From NCBI GenBank assembly GCA_947623975.1, contig CANQHY010000040.1:1-10933 (forward strand): a stretch of 10,933 nt of DNA, in the 5' to 3' direction. The notes under the pieces are model-generated. The model worked only from the letters and a program-made list of their open reading frames with translations, searched no databases and had not been told where the DNA came from. Every line of letters starts with the position of its first letter. Position 1 is the stretch's first letter. This stretch comes from an uncultured Bacilli bacterium. Its GTDB lineage: Bacteria > Bacillota_I > Bacilli_A > RF39 > UBA660. A program made the position numbers and the translations under genes. Shown here piece by piece: positions 1 to 6,833 of this stretch.

Positions 1-1
1 C

Positions 2-1204
2 AGTATAAAAATAGTTGTAGCAGAATTTATTAAAAATAAGTTTCATGTTTTGGCTTCTACGGCTGTTAAGTCTGTCGGTATAAAAAAAGGCTTAGTCGTG
101 GATTTTGATATGGCTGTCAATTCCTTACGTCTTGCTGTTGATGAAATAGAAAAATCTATTGGTATAAGAATAAAAAAAACTATAGTTACTGTTCCATCTA
201 ATGATAGGCGAATATCGGTTGTTGACGGTTATATAAATATAGATAAAGAAAAAATAGATGGAAATGATATTGTGACTTTATTGCAAGAAGCAGTTATTGA
301 TAAAATTGGTACTGATGAAGAATTAGTTTCTGCTATTCCCATTGTATTTTGCATAGATGATAACAAATCAACAGTAAATCCTACTGGATTTGCAGCTTCA
401 AAACTGAGTGTTAAAGCACTTCTTGCTACTGCTCCTAAAAAACAAGTATTTGATTTCTTAAAAATTTTCTCAATGGCGGGTCTTGAGGTCATGGATATAA
501 CTTTTGGATGTATTGGTGACTATTATGAGGCGAAAAATAAAGATACCGATAGTGTTATTGGTGCCATAATAAACATTGGTCATGAAAAAATGAATGTTTC
601 AATTTTTAATAAAGGAATACTTATTAAGGATAGTATAATAAATTTTGGAAGCATAAATATAGACAAAGATATTTCTTATGTTTATGGACTAGATATAAAT
701 ACGTCGCGCGAATTGAAAGAAAAATTTGCAGTATCTAGCAGAAGATATGCAGATATAAATGAAATATTAGAATTTTCTGTTAATGATAAAGAAAAAATAT
801 CTATTAATCAATATGAGATAACAGAAATTGTAGAAGCAAGGATTGTAGAGCTATTGAAATTCGCAAAAAAAGAGATAAATAACTTAACAAAAAGGAAAAT
901 AAGTTATATAATTGTTACAGGTGGTATAACAGAATTGATGGGGTTTAGTTACGTGGTTGAAAATATTTTAGGAATCAATTCTTCAACGTTAAATACGACA
1001 AATATTGGTATTAGAAATAATAAATTTTCTAGTGCTATGGGAATTATCAAATATTTTAACGATAAGATGCAATTAAGAGAAAAGGATATTTCTTTAGTTG
1101 ACGAAGATATGATTAAGCAACTTATGAATAATAAGAACAGTATGTTAGAACTAGCTGATGATACAATTATTAGTAAAATTTTTGGATATTTTACTGATAA
1201 CTAA
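2..1204 (+). CDS. ftsA: Cell division protein FtsA, 5'-truncated by the window edge
   Basis: Actin-like ATPase that tethers FtsZ polymers to the inner face of the membrane and recruits later division proteins. The open frame runs to the window edge (400 residues visible), and its first residues, SIKIVVAEF, match the strand after the family's first phosphate loop, so only a short N-terminus is missing. A TTG at 50 is internal, not the start. The segment VKSVGIKKGLVVD (residues 22-34) is typical of FtsA, and the adenosine-binding motif VTGG lies at 305-308. The second phosphate loop is unusual: residues 191-197 read NIGHEKM where the family normally has DIGGGTT. The last residues, about 388-400 (TIISKIFGYFTDN), look like the short C-terminal amphipathic membrane-targeting helix. 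ftsZ follows after 12 bases, so the two are co-transcribed. Identity is secure; ATP turnover may be altered. Confidence 0.93.
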   Translation, partial: SIKIVVAEFIKNKFHVLASTAVKSVGIKKGLVVDFDMAVNSLRLAVDEIEKSIGIRIKKTIVTVPSNDRRISVVDGYINIDKEKIDGNDIVTLLQEAVIDKIGTDEELVSAIPIVFCIDDNKSTVNPTGFAASKLSVKALLATAPKKQVFDFLKIFSMAGLEVMDITFGCIGDYYEAKNKDTDSVIGAIINIGHEKMNVSIFNKGILIKDSIINFGSINIDKDISYVYGLDINTSRELKEKFAVSSRRYADINEILEFSVNDKEKISINQYEITEIVEARIVELLKFAKKEINNLTKRKISYIIVTGGITELMGFSYVVENILGINSSTLNTTNIGIRNNKFSSAMGIIKYFNDKMQLREKDISLVDEDMIKQLMNNKNSMLELADDTIISKIFGYFTDN

Positions 1205-1216
1205 GGAGGAAATGAG

Positions 1217-2335
1217 ATGTTCGGTGGATTAGAAATGGATCAATTAGCCAAAATAAAAGTTATTGGTATTGGTGGAGGAGGAGGAAATGCCATCAATAGC
1301 ATGGTAGATACAGGTGTTAAAGGGGTAGAATTTATCGCTGCTAATACTGATTTACAAGTTTTGAATACTTCTAAAGCAGATGTAAAAATTCAACTTGGTA
1401 AGACTGGATTAGGTGCAGGAGCAAAACCCGAAATAGGAAAAGAAGCAGCACTTGAAGCTAAGAAAGAAATTGAAGAGGCTTTAAGTGGAGCTGATATGAT
1501 TTTTATTACTTGCGGTATGGGTGGCGGAACTGGTTCTGGTGCAGCACCGGTAGTTGCTGAAATCGCTCAGGGATTAGGAGCTCTAACTGTTGCTATTGTT
1601 ACAAAACCATTTACTTTCGAGGGCAGAAAGAGAATGGAAAATGCTTTATCCAGCATAGAAGAGTTAAAAAAACATGTAGATACGCTTATTGTTATTCCAA
1701 ATGATAGATTAAGAGAAATCATAGATAAGACGACACCAATGCTAGAAGCTTTTAAAGAGGTCGATAACGTTCTAAGAAGAGGTGTTCAGTCAATTACAGA
1801 TTTGATAGCTGTTGTAGGACTTGTTAACCTAGATTTTGCTGATGTTAAAGCAGTTATGGAGAAATCCGGTAATGCAATTATTGGTATCGGTATTGGTATG
1901 GGAGAAGAAAGAGCTATTGAGGCAGCAAAGCAAGCTGTATCTTCACCACTTTTGGAAACATCTATTTCTGGTGCTACTGATGCTATTATAAACATTACAG
2001 GTGGACTTAACCTTACTTTGTTTGAAGCAGAACAGGCAGCTGAGGTTGTAAGAGCAGCAGCTAATACTGATATTAATACAATATTCGGTTCAGTAATTAA
2101 CGAAAATTTAACTGATGAAGTAATAGTTACAGTAATAGCAACTGGTTTTGATAAAAACAAAGATAAAGAACCATTATATAATAAAGCTCAAGTTGCAGAA
2201 TCTCCTGCTGTTAGAAGAACGCGCGTAGAGCCAGTAGAGCAACCGCAAAAGATAGAAAAACTAACTGATGATAAAGAAGAGGACGATGATAGTATTTATC
2301 AGTTGCCACCTTTCTTAAGAGATAGAAATTATTAG
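1217..2335 (+). CDS. ftsZ: Cell division GTPase FtsZ
   Basis: Tubulin-like GTPase that polymerises into the cytoplasmic division ring. The 372-residue length is normal. The N-terminal glycine-rich loop GIGGGGGNA is at 17-25, the tubulin signature GMGGGTGSG at 100-108, and the synergy (T7) loop NLDFAD, which completes the GTPase site of the next subunit, at 204-209. After the globular domain (to about 316) comes a charged, acidic linker and the conserved C-terminal peptide, here LPPFLRDR near 363-370, which docks on FtsA and other partners. The start ATG at 1217 has the strong site AAGGAGGA (1203-1210) six bases upstream, partly inside the ftsA stop codon. A second ATG, seven codons in, lacks such a site. 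An intrinsic terminator begins inside the TAG stop, so the ftsAZ transcript probably ends here. Confidence 0.98.
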   Translation: MFGGLEMDQLAKIKVIGIGGGGGNAINSMVDTGVKGVEFIAANTDLQVLNTSKADVKIQLGKTGLGAGAKPEIGKEAALEAKKEIEEALSGADMIFITCGMGGGTGSGAAPVVAEIAQGLGALTVAIVTKPFTFEGRKRMENALSSIEELKKHVDTLIVIPNDRLREIIDKTTPMLEAFKEVDNVLRRGVQSITDLIAVVGLVNLDFADVKAVMEKSGNAIIGIGIGMGEERAIEAAKQAVSSPLLETSISGATDAIINITGGLNLTLFEAEQAAEVVRAAANTDINTIFGSVINENLTDEVIVTVIATGFDKNKDKEPLYNKAQVAESPAVRRTRVEPVEQPQKIEKLTDDKEEDDDSIYQLPPFLRDRNY

Positions 2336-2359
2336 AAATCCGTGCGGATTTCTTTTTTT
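2334..2359 (+). terminator. Intrinsic terminator after ftsZ
   Basis: AGAAATCC (2334-2341) pairs perfectly with GGATTTCT (2346-2353) around a GTGC loop, and a run of seven T (2353-2359) follows. The left arm starts on the last two bases of the ftsZ TAG stop codon, so gene and terminator overlap. It should separate ftsAZ from the downstream operon. Confidence 0.88.
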
Positions 2360-2416
2360 GTTAAATTATTTTGTGTCAAACTATAAAGTCAAATTTATGC
2401 TTCTAATATTAAAAAC

Positions 2417-2446
2417 GTCACAAATGTGTTATAATGATGATATAAT
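2417..2446 (+). promoter_or_regulatory. Probable promoter(s) of the ftsK-deoD-ymfF-ymfH operon
   Basis: Two perfect TATAAT boxes lie 11 bases apart, at 2430-2435 and 2441-2446. The first carries an upstream TG (TGT before TATAAT), making it an extended -10 site. The second has a possible -35, GTCACA (2417-2422), at an 18-base spacing. A small dyad CACA-AA-TGTG (2419-2428) sits just before the first box. The position directly after the ftsZ terminator supports an independent promoter. Which box is used cannot be told from sequence. Confidence 0.65.
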
Positions 2447-2450
2447 GACT

Positions 2451-2454
2451 GGAG
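2451..2454 (+). promoter_or_regulatory. Ribosome binding site that fixes the ftsK start
   Basis: GGAG lies nine bases before ATG 2464 and directly against an upstream in-frame TTG at 2455, which is too close to use it. This favours the ATG at 2464, giving the expected lysine-rich N-terminus MAKNKKRK. Confidence 0.6.
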
Positions 2455-2463
2455 TTGAGAGTT

Positions 2464-4767
2464 ATGGCAAAGAATAAAAAAAGAAAAGATGAAAAAAAGA
2501 AAAAAATTGAATACAGTTCTGAATTATATGGAATTGGTTTAATCATCTTGACGATTATGGCATTTGGACCTGGTAAGCCACTTGGCTATATTGGGAAAAT
2601 AATGCGTTCTTTTGCAATATTTCTTTTTGGAACCTTAGATTGGTTATTTCTTGTTGTACTTTTTGGTATTGGTGTATATATGTTATTCAAAGGAAGCCTT
2701 CCTTCTTTTTGGTCTACAAAATTTGTTGGACTTTTATCCGTTACAATTGGAATACTTATTTTTTCACATTTAAATTATGTTGTTGAAAATAACGGTAATA
2801 CATCACTTATTTTTGAGTCAACAATAAATGATATGATGTTAACTTTTGATAATATAAAGAAAGGACTTTCTTTTACAACATACGGAAGTGGTATTATTGG
2901 CTGTTCGTTGGCTGTATTGTTCAATCTTCTTTTTGATAATACAGGAACAAAAATAGTATCAATAATATTAATGATTACAGGAGCTTGTTTTTTTACAGGA
3001 TTTTCTGTTGTTGATTTTATCAAGTCAGGATATGAAAAGAGTAAAAAACTTATACCTAAACCTAAATTACATGTAAATAATAGTAATTCTGAACAAGAAA
3101 ATTCAGAAAATGAAAAAGATTCGGTTGTGATTATCAATGATAATAATACTCCGAAAGAAGAAGCACCAGAACCTAAACTCGTTATTTCTAGCATAGACGA
3201 ATTAAAAAGAATGAACGAAGAGGTAAAAGAAGAAAATAGAGAAGAGCTTGAAATAAAGAGGGAAGAGGATTCTATTCCTTCTAGCGTTCCCGTTCAAAGT
3301 AGTAACTATGTGCTTCCTACTTTATCTTTGTTGAAGCCTCCAGAAAGAAAGAAAAACACTAATAGTCAAGCTACAATCGAAAAAAACATTGTAATTCTCG
3401 AGAAGACTTTAAGAGAATTCGGAATTGTTGGTAAGGTAGTAGAAGTTAATAGTGGACCAACAGTTACGCAATATGAAATGGAGCTTCAAACTGGTACTAA
3501 ATTAAACAAATTGTTAAGTATAAACAGAGAAATATCTTTGGCTCTTGCTAAACGTGATGTTAGAATTCAAGCTCCTATACCTGGAAAAAGTACGGTTGGT
3601 ATCGAAATTCCAAACGAGGTAATATCACCGGTTTCTTTAAGAGAAATTCTAGAAAACGTTCCAGAAAACAAAGTAGGTAACAAGCTTTTGGTCGCACTTG
3701 GTAAAAATATAATGGGTAAAAGTCTTTTTGCCGAAATAGATAAGACACCGCATCTACTTGTAGCAGGAGCAACTGGTAGTGGTAAGTCTGTTTGTATTAA
3801 CTGTATAATTGCCTCTATTTTAATGCGTGCTAAACCAGATGAAGTCAAACTTGTTTTAGTTGATCCTAAAAAAGTTGAGTTATCTATGTATAATGGTATA
3901 CCTCATTTGCTTATGCCGGTTGTAACAGATCCTAAAAAAGCAAGTGTAGCTTTGCAAAAAATAGTTAGCGAAATGGAGAATAGATACGATTTATTCAGTG
4001 AAAAAAATGTAAAAAATATTGCGACGTATAATGCTTGGGTTGAAAAAGAAAATGCTGTTAGAAGTCCTGAGGATAAAATTAGCAAGATGTACTATATTGT
4101 AGTAATTGTCGACGAGCTTGCCGATTTAATGTTAGTTGCCTCTAAAGAGGTAGAGGATTCGATTATGAGAATTACACAGATGGCTCGTGCTGCTGGTATT
4201 CACTTAATCGTGGCAACCCAAAGACCATCAACCGATGTAATTACAGGTGTTGTAAAGGCCAATATTCCATCGCGTATTTCTTTTGCTGTATCTAGTAGTA
4301 TCGATTCTAGAACAATTCTTGATATGGTTGGAGCGGAAAAACTTTTAGGAAAAGGAGACATGCTTTTCTTACCAATGGGTGAAAATGCTCCCGAGCGTAT
4401 TCAAGGTGCTTATGTTTCTGATGAGGAACTAGAAACTCTTGTCGAGTATACAGTTAACCAACAAAAAGCACAATATGATGAAAGATTTATGAACTTATCG
4501 GCCGCTAAAGATCAAGGAAATGCTGGTGGAGGTGTAAATGATTCTTCAGAAGAATATGATGACCCTCTGTATAATGATATAGTTGAATTTGTGATTACGA
4601 CGGGAAAGGCCAGTGCTTCACTATTACAAAGAAGATTTAAATTAGGCTATAATCGTGCTGCGAGAGTTATTGATCTTCTTGAAGAAAGAGGAATAATTGG
4701 ACCACAAAACGGATCTAAGCCAAGAGAGGTTTTAGTAAAATTGGATAACCAGGAAGAAGATAATTAA
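2464..4767 (+). CDS. ftsK: DNA translocase FtsK/SpoIIIE
   Basis: Membrane-anchored, ATP-driven hexameric pump that moves chromosomal DNA through the closing septum. Length is 767 residues from ATG 2464. A lysine-rich cytosolic start is followed by about five hydrophobic spans (roughly 21-35, 52-75, 86-102, 138-155, 160-182). A polar, highly charged linker of about 110 residues follows, shorter than the long linker of enterobacterial FtsK and closer to Bacillota SpoIIIE/SftA-type proteins. The motor has Walker A GATGSGKS at 435-442 and Walker B VIVDELADL with Asp550/Glu551, then ATQRPSTDVITG. The C-terminal gamma winged helix, which reads DNA orientation motifs, is intact (RRFKLGYNRAARVIDLLEERGIIGP). 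It is the first gene of a probable operon; no terminator separates it from deoD 26 bases downstream. Sequence alone does not tell FtsK from SpoIIIE roles. Confidence 0.95.
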   Translation: MAKNKKRKDEKKKKIEYSSELYGIGLIILTIMAFGPGKPLGYIGKIMRSFAIFLFGTLDWLFLVVLFGIGVYMLFKGSLPSFWSTKFVGLLSVTIGILIFSHLNYVVENNGNTSLIFESTINDMMLTFDNIKKGLSFTTYGSGIIGCSLAVLFNLLFDNTGTKIVSIILMITGACFFTGFSVVDFIKSGYEKSKKLIPKPKLHVNNSNSEQENSENEKDSVVIINDNNTPKEEAPEPKLVISSIDELKRMNEEVKEENREELEIKREEDSIPSSVPVQSSNYVLPTLSLLKPPERKKNTNSQATIEKNIVILEKTLREFGIVGKVVEVNSGPTVTQYEMELQTGTKLNKLLSINREISLALAKRDVRIQAPIPGKSTVGIEIPNEVISPVSLREILENVPENKVGNKLLVALGKNIMGKSLFAEIDKTPHLLVAGATGSGKSVCINCIIASILMRAKPDEVKLVLVDPKKVELSMYNGIPHLLMPVVTDPKKASVALQKIVSEMENRYDLFSEKNVKNIATYNAWVEKENAVRSPEDKISKMYYIVVIVDELADLMLVASKEVEDSIMRITQMARAAGIHLIVATQRPSTDVITGVVKANIPSRISFAVSSSIDSRTILDMVGAEKLLGKGDMLFLPMGENAPERIQGAYVSDEELETLVEYTVNQQKAQYDERFMNLSAAKDQGNAGGGVNDSSEEYDDPLYNDIVEFVITTGKASASLLQRRFKLGYNRAARVIDLLEERGIIGPQNGSKPREVLVKLDNQEEDN

Positions 4768-4793
4768 TTTATAAAGAAAGAAGGTTTATTTTT

Positions 4794-5519
4794 ATGGCAA
4801 CACCACATATTGAATCAGATTTAAAAGATATAGCAAAAATAGTATTGATGCCGGGGGATCCTCTTCGAGCAAAATACATTGCTGATAATTTTTTAGAGAA
4901 TGTAAAAATGGTAAATACGGTTAGAAATATGTATGGCTATACCGGTTATTACAAGGGAACAAAAGTAACTGTTTTTGCATCTGGTATGGGGATACCAAGT
5001 ATTGGAATTTATGCTTTCGAGTTATATAAATTTTATAACGTAGAAAAAATCATTAGAATTGGAACTTGTGGATCAAATAATAAGGATATAAAAATACTCG
5101 ATGTAATACTTGCAAGTTCTTCTTACAGCTTGAGTACTTTTCCACTTCTTTTTGATAAGGACACGGAAAAAGAGTATTTTGCATCAGATTCTTTGAATGA
5201 TGTAATTGAAAAGACTGCCTCAAAATTAAATATGAAAATTAACGTTGGTAAAATAATTACAAGTGATGTTTTTAATCCTTATGTTGATTATCAAAAATAT
5301 ATGAGTAATTATCCAAGTGATTTAAATTCACTCGGAACAGAAATGGAGACATTCTGCTTATTTTATTTAGCACACAAATTAAATAAAGAAGCAAGTTGTC
5401 TTTTAACGGTAGTTGATTCACCATTCGATGAAAGACAGATATCTAGTTCGGATAGACAAAATTCTCTTAATACTATGATTGAACTAGCATTAGAATCTAT
5501 TACGTTTTTTGATAAATAA
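4794..5519 (+). CDS. deoD: Purine nucleoside phosphorylase, DeoD type
   Basis: Cytosolic, normally hexameric enzyme of the PNP/UDP family that splits purine (deoxy)nucleosides with phosphate into base and (deoxy)ribose-1-phosphate for salvage. The 241-residue length fits. Family hallmarks are MATPHI at the N-terminus (ribose-contacting His), MPGDPLRAKYIA (phosphate-binding Gly and Arg, about 19-30), IRIGTCG (phosphate-binding Arg; the usual Ser is Thr) and GTEMET (ribose-binding Glu). The catalytic Asp corresponding to E. coli Asp204 is Asp208, and the partner Arg is Arg221. The loop around the catalytic Asp reads VDSPFD instead of SDHIRT, so base preference may differ. The start ATG is preceded by an AAGG-type site (4781-4784). 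It sits between ftsK and the M16 pair, where relatives such as B. subtilis carry no deoD. Confidence 0.92.
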   Translation: MATPHIESDLKDIAKIVLMPGDPLRAKYIADNFLENVKMVNTVRNMYGYTGYYKGTKVTVFASGMGIPSIGIYAFELYKFYNVEKIIRIGTCGSNNKDIKILDVILASSSYSLSTFPLLFDKDTEKEYFASDSLNDVIEKTASKLNMKINVGKIITSDVFNPYVDYQKYMSNYPSDLNSLGTEMETFCLFYLAHKLNKEASCLLTVVDSPFDERQISSSDRQNSLNTMIELALESITFFDK

Positions 5520-5535
5520 AATATCTAAAAATACT

Positions 5536-5548
5536 TATAATATATAAT
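5536..5548 (+). promoter_or_regulatory. Possible internal promoter before the M16 peptidase pair
   Basis: The 42-base deoD-ymfF gap holds TATAAT at 5536-5541 and again at 5543-5548. TTGATA (5509-5514), at the end of deoD, resembles a -35, but the 21-base spacing to the first box is too long for a standard promoter. In such AT-rich DNA the boxes may be chance. Read-through from ftsK-deoD is equally likely. Confidence 0.3.
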
Positions 5549-5555
5549 GGGGTGA
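5549..5555 (+). promoter_or_regulatory. Ribosome binding site that fixes the ymfF start
   Basis: GGGGTGA ends six bases before ATG 5562. An in-frame TTG at 5556 abuts this site and cannot use it, so the protein should begin MVDMKYKK at 5562. Confidence 0.6.
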
Positions 5556-5561
5556 TTGTAC

Positions 5562-6833
5562 ATGGTAGATATGAAATACAAAAAAATAGAATACGGATCA
5601 TATAACTTACATATGATAAAAACTGATCGTTTTAAAACGATTAATGTAGAAATTATACTTAGAAGAGACGTAAAAAAAGAGGAGATAACATCAACTAATT
5701 TTTTAGCGGCAATTCTTTCATATACTACTAAAAAATATCCAACTGAAAATGCTTTAGCTCGTAAAATGCAAGATTTATATTCCGTTAAAATATTTCCAAC
5801 CTGTTATAGAATAGGTAATTTTTACAACGTTGATTTTAATATGTTTCTTTTAAATGAAAAATATAGTGAAAAAAAGATGTTTGAAGAATCGTTGGAATTA
5901 TTAAGTGATATCATTTTTGATCCAAATGTTAAAGATGACAAATTCGATAAGGATAGTTTTGACGTTGTAAAAAACGAAGAAAAGTCACAAATAGAAAGAA
6001 TTAAAGAAGATTCACGTAAATATTCACTTATAAAAATGTTACAAAATTTAGATAATAATAAAGCGTTTTCTTATACAGAATTTGGTTATATGGAAGATCT
6101 TTTAAAAATTACTCCTAGCAATATATACGAATTCTATAAAAAATTTATAAATGATAGCGTAATAGACATTTTTATAGTAGGGGATATTGACTTTGATGAG
6201 ACAGAAAGATTGATAAAAGATAAGTTTAAATTTAGAGTTTATAAAAATGATAAGAAAAGTCCTATTTTAGAAAATTTTGAATATCGAAAAAAACCGCAGA
6301 TAATATTTGAGGAAGACAATACAAATCAAGCAAAATTGAGTATAGGTTGTGTTATAGATAGAATGACAAAGTTTGAACGAGAATATGTTTTAAATATCTA
6401 TAATTTAATTTTAGGAGGTACAGCTGATTCAAAATTCTTTAAGAACATAAGGGAAAAATTTTCAATTTGTTATTATGTTTCTTCAGTAGGAAATAAACTT
6501 GATAATCTTTTCCTTATAACATCCGGTATTACTAAAAATAATTTTGATATTATGGTATCTTTGATTAATAAAGAAATGAAAGATATGGAAAATGGAGATT
6601 TTTCAGCTTTGGATATAGATAAAGCTAAAAAATATTATTTATCGCTCTTGGAAGAAGCTCAAGATAGACCTAGTCAGATAATATCTTCTTACTATGCTAT
6701 GGATTTATGGGGTATAGATTCAATGGAAAAGAGAAAAGAAGAAATACTTAAAGTTACTAAGGAAGATATAGTTAAATTAGCCAAAAAGGTACATGTCGAT
6801 ACAATCTTTTTATTAGGAGGAGATAAAAAATGA
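5562..6833 (+). CDS. ymfF: M16 family zinc-free subunit, YmfF-like
   Basis: Member of the M16 (pitrilysin/insulinase) fold, 423 residues, like B. subtilis YmfF. The first half lacks the HxxEH zinc motif: the matching region reads FLAAILSYTTKKYPTENALARKMQDLY, so this subunit should not cut peptides alone. The second half keeps the motif that in M16 heterodimers grips substrate, IREKFSICYYVSS, with Arg297 and Tyr304 at the usual spacing of seven. Glycine-rich LILGGTADSKFF just before it is also typical. There is no signal peptide or membrane span, so it is probably cytosolic. Its TGA stop overlaps the ATG of the zinc-bearing partner (ATGA) and is followed at once by in-frame TAA. Inferred role: partner of the next gene product in one peptidase; the substrate is unknown. 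The ftsK/spoIIIE-ymfF-ymfH neighbourhood matches B. subtilis. Confidence 0.88.
   Translation: MVDMKYKKIEYGSYNLHMIKTDRFKTINVEIILRRDVKKEEITSTNFLAAILSYTTKKYPTENALARKMQDLYSVKIFPTCYRIGNFYNVDFNMFLLNEKYSEKKMFEESLELLSDIIFDPNVKDDKFDKDSFDVVKNEEKSQIERIKEDSRKYSLIKMLQNLDNNKAFSYTEFGYMEDLLKITPSNIYEFYKKFINDSVIDIFIVGDIDFDETERLIKDKFKFRVYKNDKKSPILENFEYRKKPQIIFEEDNTNQAKLSIGCVIDRMTKFEREYVLNIYNLILGGTADSKFFKNIREKFSICYYVSSVGNKLDNLFLITSGITKNNFDIMVSLINKEMKDMENGDFSALDIDKAKKYYLSLLEEAQDRPSQIISSYYAMDLWGIDSMEKRKEEILKVTKEDIVKLAKKVHVDTIFLLGGDKK

Noticed and set aside
50..52. TTG as the start of ftsA
   Set aside because: The same frame is open to the window edge and the upstream residues (SIKIVVAEF) are FtsA-like, so the real start is outside the window.
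1786..2160. 124-codon minus-strand frame inside ftsZ
   Set aside because: Antisense to a conserved gene, with no ribosome site or recognisable protein; low-complexity Ser/Ile composition typical of a shadow frame.
2455..2457. TTG as the start of ftsK
   Set aside because: It abuts the GGAG ribosome site, leaving no spacing; ATG 2464 has a workable spacing of nine bases.
2775..3194. 139-codon minus-strand frame inside ftsK
   Set aside because: Antisense to the membrane and linker part of ftsK, with no start signals and no family resemblance.
5556..5558. TTG as the start of ymfF
   Set aside because: It touches the GGGGTGA ribosome site; ATG 5562 is correctly spaced.
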